From Palsa-89 sp963824345 (GTDB lineage: Bacteria; Acidobacteriota; Terriglobia; Bryobacterales; Bryobacteraceae), in the NCBI GenBank assembly GCA_963824345.1, contig CAWGOZ010000006.1, forward strand, positions 434,001 through 498,000: a stretch of 64,000 nt of DNA, read 5' to 3'. Below, piece after piece: positions 17,297 to 25,850 of this stretch. Both the position numbers and the translations under genes were made by a program. The notes beneath the pieces are model-generated. The model ran no database searches. It was not told where the DNA came from and was given only the letters and a program-made list of their open reading frames with translations. The first letter of the stretch is position 1, and each line of letters begins with the position of its first letter.

Positions 17297-18331
17297 ATGG
17301 CGCAACGAACTGTCACCCCCGCGGAATTGCTCGCTTCGGGGAGCGTGCCTCGCCGTCTGGGATTGCATCCACAGCGCGCCTCGTTCTATGCGTCGCAAGC
17401 GGGATTGACGCAGGCTCGCGAAGATTTCGAAATCGCCGAGTTTCGTCCGCTCTCGGCTTTAGATACCGAACAGCACGGAGTAATCACTTATCTTTCGAGC
17501 CGTCGATTCTCGGAAGCGTTGCAGGGACGCGCGGGTGTAACCGTGGTGACGCGCGAAGAGCTGCAACCCGAAGTGCCGCGAGCGTGCGGATTATTATTGA
17601 CCACCGAAGATCCTCGCAGCGTGTTTTATGCGCTACTCGAATGCGCGCAGCGCCGGGAATTGTTTGAGCGTCTAGCGGGCTACCGCAGCCAGAGCGCGCG
17701 CATTGCGCCCAATGCGGTAATTTCGGACAACGTGCATATTTCCGCGAACGCGCAAATCGACGCGGGAGCGGCGCTGCTGCCCAATACGTTTGTCGGCGAA
17801 GGCGTGGTGGTGAAAGCGAACGCCGTGATCGGAGGCAACGGATTCGAGACATCCTCGGCGCCGCGCCGCATCGTCGGGCACGCGGGCGGCGTATGGTTGT
17901 CGGAAGGCTCGCAGGTAGGTTCGTGCACTTGCATCGACAAAGGTTTGTTCGGCGAGTTTACCTTGGTCGGGCGGCGAACGCTAATCGACAATCTGGTGCA
18001 TTTCGCACATGCAGCCAGCGCGGGAGAAGACTGCTCGATCATCGCGTGCGCGGAAATCTCGGGCTCCGTTACGATCGAAAATGGCGTATGGGTGGGTCCG
18101 AATGCGTCCATTAATCAACGAGTGCGCGTGGGCGCGCATGCTTACATCGGTACCGGGTCCGTGGTTACGCGAGATTTGCCGGCGCATGCGCTGGCCTATG
18201 GCGCACCCGCGAGAGCCATGAGCTGGGTGTGCGAATGCCGCGCGAAATTAGCGTTTGCGAATAACGTAGCGCAGTGCGAAGCTTGCGGCAAGAGGTTCAC
18301 ACTGATCGACGGAAAGGTCCAGCGGCGATGA
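17297..18331 (+). CDS. LpxD-like hexapeptide acyltransferase with C-terminal zinc ribbon
   Basis: 344 residues. The middle is a left-handed beta-helix of hexapeptide repeats (IAPNAVISDNVHISANAQID..., GVVVKANAVIGGNGFE), matching UDP-3-O-acylglucosamine N-acyltransferase, including the His-bearing LVHFAHAASAGEDCSI segment. The start of the protein also resembles the LpxD uridine-binding domain only loosely. The last 35 residues add a CxC...CxxC unit (WVCECRAKL...QCEACGKRF), a zinc-ribbon tail seen on sugar-nucleotide acyltransferases of glycan loci rather than on housekeeping LpxD. It ends in an ATGA overlap with the deacetylase gene, so the two are coupled. It probably acylates an amino sugar for a surface glycan or lipid A variant. 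Confidence 0.8.
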   Translation: MAQRTVTPAELLASGSVPRRLGLHPQRASFYASQAGLTQAREDFEIAEFRPLSALDTEQHGVITYLSSRRFSEALQGRAGVTVVTREELQPEVPRACGLLLTTEDPRSVFYALLECAQRRELFERLAGYRSQSARIAPNAVISDNVHISANAQIDAGAALLPNTFVGEGVVVKANAVIGGNGFETSSAPRRIVGHAGGVWLSEGSQVGSCTCIDKGLFGEFTLVGRRTLIDNLVHFAHAASAGEDCSIIACAEISGSVTIENGVWVGPNASINQRVRVGAHAYIGTGSVVTRDLPAHALAYGAPARAMSWVCECRAKLAFANNVAQCEACGKRFTLIDGKVQRR

Positions 18332-19128
18332 GGTCGTGGGGACTCTTTTCCGAAGGACCCGTATTTACACTCACGGCCGATCAGGATTGGGCGCCCGCCT
18401 GGGCGTCGCAAATCCTTCTCGATGAAGCGCGGCGATTTGCGATTCCGTTGCACATGTTCCGCACCAGCCCATGCCCGGCCTTGGACGAAGCAGTTTCCAC
18501 CGGTAACATCCACCAAGGGTGGCATCCGAATTTCCTGGCAGATTCGTCCCATGGAAGAACGATCCCCGAAGTGGTCGCGTATTGCCAACGACATTTTCCC
18601 GGCGCGACCACGGTGCGAAGTCATTGCTTCTCGGAAGACTCGTTTTCGTGGCTGGCGCTGCGCTCGGCCGGAATCGTCGCCGATTCGCAGGTAGCCACCT
18701 GTTTTCAAGCTGAGTTAACGCCAATTATCCATTGGACAGGCATGCTGCGTTTGCCGGTGTACTTGGAAGACGACGTATTCTTCGATCTTCAGCCGGATCT
18801 AAACCTTGGCGCTATTTTGGGCACGCTGTTTACGCCCGGCTTGAAGATCTTGAACTTTCATCCGACATTTATTGGATGCAATACGCCGTCGCGCAATTAT
18901 CATGAAGAACGCAAACCGCGTATCTTTGCGCCGGATTCCCAGGCTGACGCCCTGGTCTTTCAGGGACGGGGTACGCTGACTTTCTTCCGAGAATTGATCG
19001 GCAGTATCTTGGAAGCCGGCTATCATTTCGAATCGTTCGGCTCGGTGGTTGGAGCAGCGCTGGAACATTTAAAGCGTTCGCGCGATCTCATCCCCCCGTT
19101 GCTGCGAAAGCAGATCGTGCGCGACTGA
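18328..19128 (+). CDS. Polysaccharide deacetylase-like protein (WbmS type)
   Basis: 266 residues. FTLTADQDWAP near the N-terminus carries the Asp pair typical of carbohydrate esterase family 4-type folds, and later TVRSHCFSEDSF and LKILNFHPTFIGCN supply the His-containing strands. The overall pattern resembles the WbmS family from O-antigen loci. The start is ATG at 18328, within the ATGA that overlaps the stop of the LpxD-like gene. An alternative upstream start at 18274 lies inside that gene. The gene is convergent with the glycan operon and presumably removes an acetyl group from a sugar intermediate. Confidence 0.75.
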   Translation: MRSWGLFSEGPVFTLTADQDWAPAWASQILLDEARRFAIPLHMFRTSPCPALDEAVSTGNIHQGWHPNFLADSSHGRTIPEVVAYCQRHFPGATTVRSHCFSEDSFSWLALRSAGIVADSQVATCFQAELTPIIHWTGMLRLPVYLEDDVFFDLQPDLNLGAILGTLFTPGLKILNFHPTFIGCNTPSRNYHEERKPRIFAPDSQADALVFQGRGTLTFFRELIGSILEAGYHFESFGSVVGAALEHLKRSRDLIPPLLRKQIVRD

Positions 19129-19168
19129 CATCGCTCGAGGCGTCCCGCGCCGTGAGTCTCGTCGCCGA

Positions 19169-19603
19169 TCAGCGCAGGGACCGGGCGGGAACTCCCACGA
19201 CGGTCTCGCCAGGAGCGACATCGTGTGTCACCACCGCGCCCGCTCCGATGCGGGCACCTTCGCCGACAGTAACTCCGCACAAAATTACGGCGCCGCTGCC
19301 GATGGACGCCCGCCGACGGACCAGCACGCCTTCCAGGTTCCACTCGCCCGTCGCCTTGGGATAGCGGTCGTTCACAAACATGACGCCGTGGCCGATGAAT
19401 ACCTCGTCCTCGACCGTGACGCCCTCACAGAGGAAGCTATGGGATTGGATTTTGCAGCGCGCTCCCACCTGCACGCCCCGCTGGATCTCCACGAAAGGCC
19501 CAATGAAGGTGCCTTCTGCGATGGAGCAGCCGTATAAATTGACAAGCTCGGGATACGAAACTACGACCCCCGGGCCAAGGCGGACATCGGCGGCTATTGG
19601 CAT
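19169..19603 (-). CDS. Hexapeptide-repeat N-acetyltransferase (WbpD/WlbB-like)
   Basis: 144 residues, almost entirely left-handed beta-helix repeats (MPIAADVRLGPGVVVSYPEL, IGPFVEIQRGVQVGARCKI, ASIGSGAVILCGVTVGEGARIGAGAVV). FVNDRYPKATGEW is a signature of sugar-nucleotide 3-N-acetyltransferases such as WbpD/WlbB/QdtC. It would acetylate an amino group that the operon's DegT-type aminotransferase installs. The ATG at 19603 overlaps the end of the methyltransferase gene by ten bases. This is the last gene of the operon. Confidence 0.85.
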   Translation of the reverse strand: MPIAADVRLGPGVVVSYPELVNLYGCSIAEGTFIGPFVEIQRGVQVGARCKIQSHSFLCEGVTVEDEVFIGHGVMFVNDRYPKATGEWNLEGVLVRRRASIGSGAVILCGVTVGEGARIGAGAVVTHDVAPGETVVGVPARSLR

Positions 19604-20163
19604 CGGGGGTCCCCTGGGGTGCGGGTCCAGGCGAACACGCCTTCGAGGCCGGTTCGCGCGTAGGTGATGCGCTCGCATTGCCACGTGCCGCAGAGCGCCA
19701 GTAGTTCCTGGTGCTCTCGCTGGCGGCGGAGTTTCGATCCGCGATCCAGACGCCGGACTAGCGAGGCGAGCGGACGCCGATCTTCGGGTAATACGCCGTC
19801 AAATACTACGATGTATCCGCGCGGCTCCGTGACCCTAGACATTTCCGAAAGCGCCTGGTAAGCCGCTGGATCGGGAAGATGGTGCAGCAACCCAAAACTC
19901 CACACACTCTGGAATGCGCCGGACGCGAAAGGCAGCCGGGTGGCGGATGCCGTGATTCCCCAGCCGGGATGCAGATCCACACCGATGGCGTCAACACCGG
20001 CGTCGGCCAGCCGGGACTGCGGGCCGCAGCCCACGTCCAGGTACCGGCCGCGAGTGGGATGTTCGGCGATCCAGCGTTGCACCAGATCGCGGATGGAGGC
20101 CGCCGCGCCCGGAGCTAGAAAATGCTGGGAAGCTCGCCAAAGCAAGTCTTCAACCCTGCTCAC
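19594..20163 (-). CDS. Class I SAM-dependent methyltransferase
   Basis: 189 residues with motif I YLDVGCGPQSRL, the acidic strand IGVDLHP and the post-motif FGLLHHLPDP, typical of UbiE/Methyltransf_11 proteins. The GTG start at 20163 overlaps the TGA of the upstream fusion gene (GTGA). It is translationally coupled within the glycan operon and most likely methylates a sugar or lipid-linked intermediate. No family-specific substrate determinant could be seen. Confidence 0.83.
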   Translation of the reverse strand: MSRVEDLLWRASQHFLAPGAAASIRDLVQRWIAEHPTRGRYLDVGCGPQSRLADAGVDAIGVDLHPGWGITASATRLPFASGAFQSVWSFGLLHHLPDPAAYQALSEMSRVTEPRGYIVVFDGVLPEDRRPLASLVRRLDRGSKLRRQREHQELLALCGTWQCERITYARTGLEGVFAWTRTPGDPRCQ

Positions 20164-22238
20164 GTGAATCCCGAACCTTGCTCACTTGAATCCTCGGGAG
20201 TGGATTGCTCGATCAGGTAGTGGGGCCGACGGCGGGCCTCGTCCAGCGCGCGCCACAGGTACTCGCCCAGCACACCCATCATCAGCATCTGCATTCCGCT
20301 GAGCAACAGGATCGCGACCATCAGCGAACTGAAGCCCGCCGGCGGACGACCCAAAAGCGCGTTCACCACCACCACACAAGCCCAGGCGAAACCGGCCAGG
20401 GCGGTCACTGCGCCGGCCAGCGACATCCACCGAATCGGCCTGTAACTGAAAGCGCTCACTGAATCCATTAACAGCTCGATCTTTTTATTCATGGTCCACC
20501 CGGAGCGGCCCGAGGCGCGCTCGGCTTTTTCGTAACTCACGGAAGTCTGCCGGAATCCCATCCAAGCCAGCAGAACAAACAGGTTGTTGTGACGTTCGCT
20601 GAAGCCCAGCAGCGCATCGGTCACCGTGCGATCCGCGAGGAAGCAATCTGCTCCCGTTTCCGGAAGGTGCTCGATACCGGCCACCCGGCGCATCATGGAG
20701 TGATAAATCCGCGAGGATACCCGAGCGGGCAGAGAGCCTCCGCGCGCGCGGGAACGAACTCCCCATACCACCTGCCAGCCGCTTTCCCATTGCTCGATCA
20801 GGGCCGGAAGAATTTCGGGCGGGTCCTCGAGGTCAGCGGCTAAAACGGCGATTGCCTGACCTCTGGCTCGTTCCATGCCGCACAGAATCGCCGGGTGCGA
20901 GCCGAAATTGCGAGCCAGGCGGAATCCGCGCACTCGGGGGTCGGCGCCCGCTAACGCGGCGATCACTTGGAAAGTATCGTCCGGCGAATGATCGTCCACA
21001 ACGATCCATTCCCACTCGCGAGTCGCCAGAGCGCGGGTCAGGCGCGCATACAACTGGGGCAGATTGCCGGATTCCCGAAAGGCCGGTGTGACGATCGAGA
21101 TCATGACAGGACGTTCGCGCAGCGCTTCGATCACAACATCCTGCTCGGATTCGATCATGGTGGGAAACAGCGGCAATAGGATGCCATGGTCCTGCGCGCA
21201 CTCGCTGTTGCGCAATCCGGTGGAGCGCCATGTTCCCGGCGGATACGCCGGCTCGCGGTGGGCGCACATAATGGCGCGCCGCGTCGCGATTCCACGATCC
21301 AGCAGCGCCTGCATTACCGCGCGCTGCGGCTTCCGGCCATCCAGGCGCGCGCAATAGCTTTGCCAGTTGGTTCGCGCCCAATCCGGCTCGAACGGCGTCC
21401 CCACCAGGCCCGCCAGCAATTCGTGATAGCGCGCTGCCCAGTGCCTCCGGCGTTCCACAATTTGGTTCAACTTGCGCAACTGCTCGCGCCCCACGGCCGC
21501 CTGTAAATCCGTCATGCGATAGTTGAACCCGGGCACGTCATAGCTTTCGAAAATCACCTGCGGCGAACTGTGCCGATCATGAGCCGGGATGTTCATTCCG
21601 TGATGGCGAAGCTGGCGGGACTTGCGGTCCCAATCCGGGTGCGGCGTAGTGATCATGCCGCCGTCGCCGGTAGTGAGCACCTTGCGCGGATGGAACGAGA
21701 AGCACGCCGCGTCGGAATGCGGACGGCCGATGCGCTCCCAGCGGCCGTCCCAAAGAATCTCGCTGCCGGCCGCGCAGGCGGCGTCCTCAATCAGCCAGAC
21801 CCCGCGGCTGCGAGCGATCGGCAAGATGCCAGCCAGATCGCAAGGCATCCCCATCTGATGAACGCAGAGAATCGCGCGCGTGCGATCGGAAAGAGCCGCT
21901 TCGATGCGCCCCGGGTCCATATTATACGTAGCCGGATCGATGTCCACGAAAACCGGCGTGGCGCCACAATGGCGGATCGCATCCGCGGTTGCGATGAAAG
22001 AATGGCTGACCGTGACCACTTCGTCGCCGGGCCCCACACCCGCGGCCATCAGCGCGAGATGCAGCGCGGTGGTGCCGCTGGAAACGGCGCAAGCGTGGCG
22101 CGCGCCCACCGCTTCCGCGAACTCGTGCTCGAAGGCCTCCACTTCCGGGCCCTGCGTGATCCAGCCGGAAGCCAGAACGCGACGCGTGGCTTTGGCCTCG
22201 CGCTCATCCAGCCATGGCCTGGTCAACGGTACCGGCAT
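20160..22238 (-). CDS. Fused DegT/DnrJ/EryC1 aminotransferase and GT2 glycosyltransferase
   Basis: 692 residues. Residues 1-378 are a PLP-dependent sugar aminotransferase: SSGTTALHLALMAAGVGPGDEV, EDAACAAGSEI and the PLP lysine in CFSFHPRKVLTTGDGGM. Residues 379-692 are a family 2 glycosyltransferase of the polyisoprenyl-phosphate type: ISIVTPAFRESGNLP, the WIVVDDHSPDDT acidic motif, AADLEDPPE, and two C-terminal membrane helices. The junction has no linker: the GT2 Met (codon 21104-21102) sits where a separate gene would start, and an ATGA lies there with TGA in the +1 frame. The upstream +1 reading would end the aminotransferase as NVLS then stop. Either a true fusion or a one-base indel joining two overlapping genes. 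It overlaps the epimerase gene by 35 bases. Confidence 0.85.
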   Translation of the reverse strand: MPVPLTRPWLDEREAKATRRVLASGWITQGPEVEAFEHEFAEAVGARHACAVSSGTTALHLALMAAGVGPGDEVVTVSHSFIATADAIRHCGATPVFVDIDPATYNMDPGRIEAALSDRTRAILCVHQMGMPCDLAGILPIARSRGVWLIEDAACAAGSEILWDGRWERIGRPHSDAACFSFHPRKVLTTGDGGMITTPHPDWDRKSRQLRHHGMNIPAHDRHSSPQVIFESYDVPGFNYRMTDLQAAVGREQLRKLNQIVERRRHWAARYHELLAGLVGTPFEPDWARTNWQSYCARLDGRKPQRAVMQALLDRGIATRRAIMCAHREPAYPPGTWRSTGLRNSECAQDHGILLPLFPTMIESEQDVVIEALRERPVMISIVTPAFRESGNLPQLYARLTRALATREWEWIVVDDHSPDDTFQVIAALAGADPRVRGFRLARNFGSHPAILCGMERARGQAIAVLAADLEDPPEILPALIEQWESGWQVVWGVRSRARGGSLPARVSSRIYHSMMRRVAGIEHLPETGADCFLADRTVTDALLGFSERHNNLFVLLAWMGFRQTSVSYEKAERASGRSGWTMNKKIELLMDSVSAFSYRPIRWMSLAGAVTALAGFAWACVVVVNALLGRPPAGFSSLMVAILLLSGMQMLMMGVLGEYLWRALDEARRRPHYLIEQSTPEDSSEQGSGFT

Positions 22239-23196
22239 TTGGCCTCCAATTATAAATCAGCTCCTCGCGCAGCAACACGTCCGGCGGAATTCCTTGCCGC
22301 TCGTACCAGGCGCGCAGGCCGACCAAACCTTGCTCGAGCGTGACTTCAGGCCGGAAACCCAGAAGCTCGCGCGCATGCGAGAAATCGCACGCCAGCCTGC
22401 GCACATCGCCGGGGCGGGCGGCCTCATGAACCACCTGTTGCGCACCCACCAGCCGAGCTAGATCCAGAATCGAGATTTCCCTGCCGCTGCCCAGGTTGAA
22501 CGTTTCTCCAACGGCAGCCTGGCACTCCGCGGCTTTGCGGATGCCCGAGGCGATATCGGCCACATAGGTGAAATCACGGGTCTGAAGGCCGTCGCCAAAG
22601 ATCACGACGGGGTTCCCGGCCCAGGCGCGCAATAGAAACTTGGGAATCACTTCACCGCTGTCGCCTTCGTGATGGCAGCGCGGACCGAACGCGTTGAAGG
22701 GCCTGACAATCACCACCGGGAGCCCGTAGGTTGTATACCACGCTCGCGCATAAGCTTCTCCGGCCAGCTTGGATGCGCCATAGGGAGTGGCGGGAAAACA
22801 GGGATGATCCTCGGCGATGGACGGGTTGAGCGCCGTACCGTACACTTCCGAGCTCGACACGTGTATGAATCGCGCGACGCCCTCGGCTCGCGCGGCCTCG
22901 AGAACATTCAGAGTCCCCAGCGCGTTGACCTCATGGGCTTCGCGCGGCGCATGAATCGACCTACGCACGCCTACACAGGCCAGGTGAAAAACGCACTCGA
23001 CACCCTGCATGGCCGAGTTGACTGCTGCGACGTCCCGCACGTCGCCCTCGGCGATTTCAGCACCGCTTCCGGCGAGATGGGAGCGGCGGCCGGTAGCGAA
23101 GTTGTCCAGCACGCGCACTCGCGCGCCAGCTTGCTCCAACAGGCGCACCAGCTCGGAACCGATAAAGCCTGCTCCGCCGGTGACCAGCGCGATCAC
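22204..23196 (-). CDS. NAD-dependent epimerase/dehydratase (extended SDR)
   Basis: 330 residues. The N-terminal VTGGAGFIGSELVRLLEQAG binds NAD, followed by SSSEVYG and the YGASK catalytic pair (Tyr, Lys), as in UDP-glucose 4-epimerases and dTDP-glucose dehydratases. RDFTYVADIASG is the usual substrate-domain motif. It would provide the epimerised or keto-sugar nucleotide used by the coupled aminotransferase. ATG 23196 overlaps the stop of the acyltransferase gene (ATGA). Confidence 0.88.
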   Translation of the reverse strand: MIALVTGGAGFIGSELVRLLEQAGARVRVLDNFATGRRSHLAGSGAEIAEGDVRDVAAVNSAMQGVECVFHLACVGVRRSIHAPREAHEVNALGTLNVLEAARAEGVARFIHVSSSEVYGTALNPSIAEDHPCFPATPYGASKLAGEAYARAWYTTYGLPVVIVRPFNAFGPRCHHEGDSGEVIPKFLLRAWAGNPVVIFGDGLQTRDFTYVADIASGIRKAAECQAAVGETFNLGSGREISILDLARLVGAQQVVHEAARPGDVRRLACDFSHARELLGFRPEVTLEQGLVGLRAWYERQGIPPDVLLREELIYNWRPNAGTVDQAMAG

Positions 23197-23903
23197 GTTG
23201 GCTTCCTGGTGCGGGCCACCCGCGCGGGATCGCCGATCGCCACCGCATACGCGGGAACGTCGCGGCGCACCACGGCACCGGCGCCCACCACCGCACCCTC
23301 GCCGATGGTGACGCCGGGCAAAATCACGGCGTTCACTCCAATGTCGGCGCCGCGGCAGATCCGCACGGGCAAGATGCGCAGGTCCGTACGGATCACCGGC
23401 TCATCCACCGGCGCGCCGGTATGCTCCGATCCCAAAATGCGCACACCCGGACCGAGGCCCGCTTCCTCTTCGATTTCGAGAGAGCGCGCGTCAATGAATG
23501 CCTGCGCGCCGATCCACACGCGCCGGCCGATGCGGCAGTATCCGTCATGCCTGCCATACAGGCACACCTGATCGCCGATCGAAACGCCCTGGCCGATCTC
23601 GATGGTTTCCAGGTGCCGGAACTGGACATCGGCGCCGATCTCAATCGCGTCGCCGGAACTCTTGAGCAGCGCTCGCCACAACACGCGACGCAGCATGCGA
23701 TCGAAATCCGTCGATCCGCCGCGGAAGCGGTCGTAAAGCGCGGTCAGGTGGTCCGCCGGCTGCGCGGAGAGATGGCGAGCGAGCGCGATCTCATGCGGAG
23801 GATCGGCCCCGAGCGGCCGGTTGGCGTGGACGGCCGGAACAACCCGCGAGCCACCGGATTGGCCCGCGTGCCGTTTTAATCCGTAAATGCGCCGCATGGC
23901 CAT
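23193..23903 (-). CDS. Hexapeptide-repeat acyltransferase
   Basis: 236 residues. About 80 N-terminal residues have no recognised domain. The rest is a left-handed beta-helix with isoleucine-patch repeats (IEIGADVQFRHLETIEIGQG, IGVNAVILPGVTIGEGAVVGAGAVV), as in the LacA/WcaF-like O-acetyltransferases. VRILGSEHTGAPVDEPVI contains the His seen in this group's active site. ATG at 23903 follows the membrane-protein stop by three bases; its own stop overlaps the epimerase start. It probably O-acetylates a glycan residue. Confidence 0.82.
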   Translation of the reverse strand: MAMRRIYGLKRHAGQSGGSRVVPAVHANRPLGADPPHEIALARHLSAQPADHLTALYDRFRGGSTDFDRMLRRVLWRALLKSSGDAIEIGADVQFRHLETIEIGQGVSIGDQVCLYGRHDGYCRIGRRVWIGAQAFIDARSLEIEEEAGLGPGVRILGSEHTGAPVDEPVIRTDLRILPVRICRGADIGVNAVILPGVTIGEGAVVGAGAVVRRDVPAYAVAIGDPARVARTRKPT

Positions 23904-23906
23904 TTT

Positions 23907-25850
23907 TCAATGAGCCTTCATCATATCCGGAGCGGCCAGTTTTTGCAGCGCGGGCGGGATCTGATCCACATTGGGCGCGGGCTTCATCGCTGCTGCCTCC
24001 CGCAAACTGCGCAGCAGCGTCAGGATCAGAGCATCGCGGTCGCCGACCGTTTTACCCTGAAGCGCGGTCATGAACAACTGTTCGGCATGCGCGTAGTCTT
24101 TGGCCCGCAGCGCGGCGTGCGCGTCGCGATATTGCAGGTCGGCTGCCAGGCGCGTGGGGTCCGCGCTCACCCGTAGGCGGCCGTTCAGTTGATCGACCGC
24201 CGCCCAGGCGGTCCGAAAATCGGCCAGCGCGACGGCATAATCGAACACGTGGAAGGCAGCTTCGGCGTTGCGGATTGTCATGACACTCGCGGCCACACCA
24301 GTCACTTCCGGGTTCTTGGCTTTCACGAAGACCGCGGCTGCAGGTCCGTAATACGCGGGATACCAGCCGGGGGCGCGAAGGAAATTCCGCCAGACTCGCT
24401 GCTCCTTCAGATCGATCAAGGCCACCCTGGCGGGATGGCGCTCGAGAAACTTCAAGAAATCCTCCATGCCGTCCTGGCGCGTGAAGCTGTACAGCTCCGA
24501 AAACCAGCTCAGGTAGGGGAAGGACCGCGAGTCCGTCATCACCAGGTACCGCGGATACAAGCGCCACAGCAGATATCCGCCGGAATCGAACAAATTGTAT
24601 AACCGCGGGCCAAAATTGGAGCGCGCCAGAAATTCGGTTTCCGCCACCGGCAGGAAGTAGCTGTAGCCGAAGCCGGTCCAGGAGTAAGTTTCCGGATTAA
24701 CGCGCTCGTCGTAAACCGAACGGCCGATCCAGAACAGAAATAGCAGGACCATGGCGCCTTGCAGCGCGCGCGGTACCCATCCGGGCATCTGCTTCGCGCG
24801 GGATTCGGCGGCTTCCTGGTCCCGCCACTGCCCGGCCATCCAGAGGACGCCGTAGGCAAAGAGCACCGGCAGCAGAAACGACGAACGCAGGTAGATCAGA
24901 TACAACGGAGCGTAAATCAGATTGAGCGCTGGGATGAGCCAATCCAGGGGCCCGCGCCGCGCCGCGATGGTCATCAGTACCATCCATGCGAGCGTCATGA
25001 ACGCCAGAAATTCCGGCAAGTGCAGGTAGAAACCGGCGTCCGACAGGGCCGACTGATGCGCCGAGTTCCAGACCCCATCGGGCCGGGGAGTTCGATGCAG
25101 CACATAGTCGCCAAAGAGCTGCAATGGATACCGCGGACCGTAAGGCGTCACGGCTGTCGCGATCAGAGCTCCGGCCCAGGCCAGAGTCATTTTGTTGCGC
25201 AGAGGCGCTGTCAGCGCGCCGGCTGGCCGCAGCCAGGCCGGGAGCCATTCGGCGGCGAGCGTGACCGCCAGGAACGGCGCGGCGAGAATGAATCCTCCGT
25301 GTAAATTGACCCACAGCAGCATCAGCGCCGGCACCGCATAGAGCCAGCGCACGGGATCTTCGTTGTCCCGCACGGCCAACCGGAAACGGAAATAGCAGTA
25401 GAGCAGCGCATGCCACATCACCAGCGAGAACAGCTCGGGCTTGGGCTGCGATGCCACCAGCCCGCCCATGGTTGCGAATAGAATCAGTAGCCAGGCAAGC
25501 GGGCGCCGCAACATTCCCATCCGCCATGCGAAACGGGCCAGCAGCGCCACCGTCAGCAACACTCCGCTATAGCGCAGCACCGCGAGCCCTGCAAGTCCGA
25601 GCCAGTTCCACAGGCCGAGCAGCGGCAACTCGCTGAGCCAGGCGCAGTAGATCATTTGATTCGACGACGGCATCCAGGAGTACAGCGTGTGGTCCACGCG
25701 CAAGGTGTGCCGGGCGATCATCTGCTTGGCGTAGGCCATCTGCCAGAACACATCCGCGTCGGCAATGGGTTGCGCCAGGCTGAAAGCGATCCACGCGAGT
25801 AAAATCGCTCCCAGGATGATCGGGATCCAGGGACCGCCAGCCCTCTTCAC
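23907..25850 (-). CDS. Polytopic membrane protein, GT-C-like, with C-terminal soluble region
   Basis: 647 residues. The first 390 or so contain about ten hydrophobic segments beginning at residue 9; the N-terminal DADVFWQMAYAKQMI has the paired acidic residue of an early loop seen in GT-C glycosyltransferases. The remaining region is soluble and includes repeated Ala-rich helices (FRTAWAAVDQL, AHAALRAKDYAHAEQLF) resembling TPR units. No specific family is certain. In an operon of sugar-nucleotide enzymes, a polyprenyl-linked sugar transferase is a fair guess. GTG at 25850 overlaps the TGA of the Gfo/Idh gene. Confidence 0.78.
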   Translation of the reverse strand: MKRAGGPWIPIILGAILLAWIAFSLAQPIADADVFWQMAYAKQMIARHTLRVDHTLYSWMPSSNQMIYCAWLSELPLLGLWNWLGLAGLAVLRYSGVLLTVALLARFAWRMGMLRRPLAWLLILFATMGGLVASQPKPELFSLVMWHALLYCYFRFRLAVRDNEDPVRWLYAVPALMLLWVNLHGGFILAAPFLAVTLAAEWLPAWLRPAGALTAPLRNKMTLAWAGALIATAVTPYGPRYPLQLFGDYVLHRTPRPDGVWNSAHQSALSDAGFYLHLPEFLAFMTLAWMVLMTIAARRGPLDWLIPALNLIYAPLYLIYLRSSFLLPVLFAYGVLWMAGQWRDQEAAESRAKQMPGWVPRALQGAMVLLFLFWIGRSVYDERVNPETYSWTGFGYSYFLPVAETEFLARSNFGPRLYNLFDSGGYLLWRLYPRYLVMTDSRSFPYLSWFSELYSFTRQDGMEDFLKFLERHPARVALIDLKEQRVWRNFLRAPGWYPAYYGPAAAVFVKAKNPEVTGVAASVMTIRNAEAAFHVFDYAVALADFRTAWAAVDQLNGRLRVSADPTRLAADLQYRDAHAALRAKDYAHAEQLFMTALQGKTVGDRDALILTLLRSLREAAAMKPAPNVDQIPPALQKLAAPDMMKAH

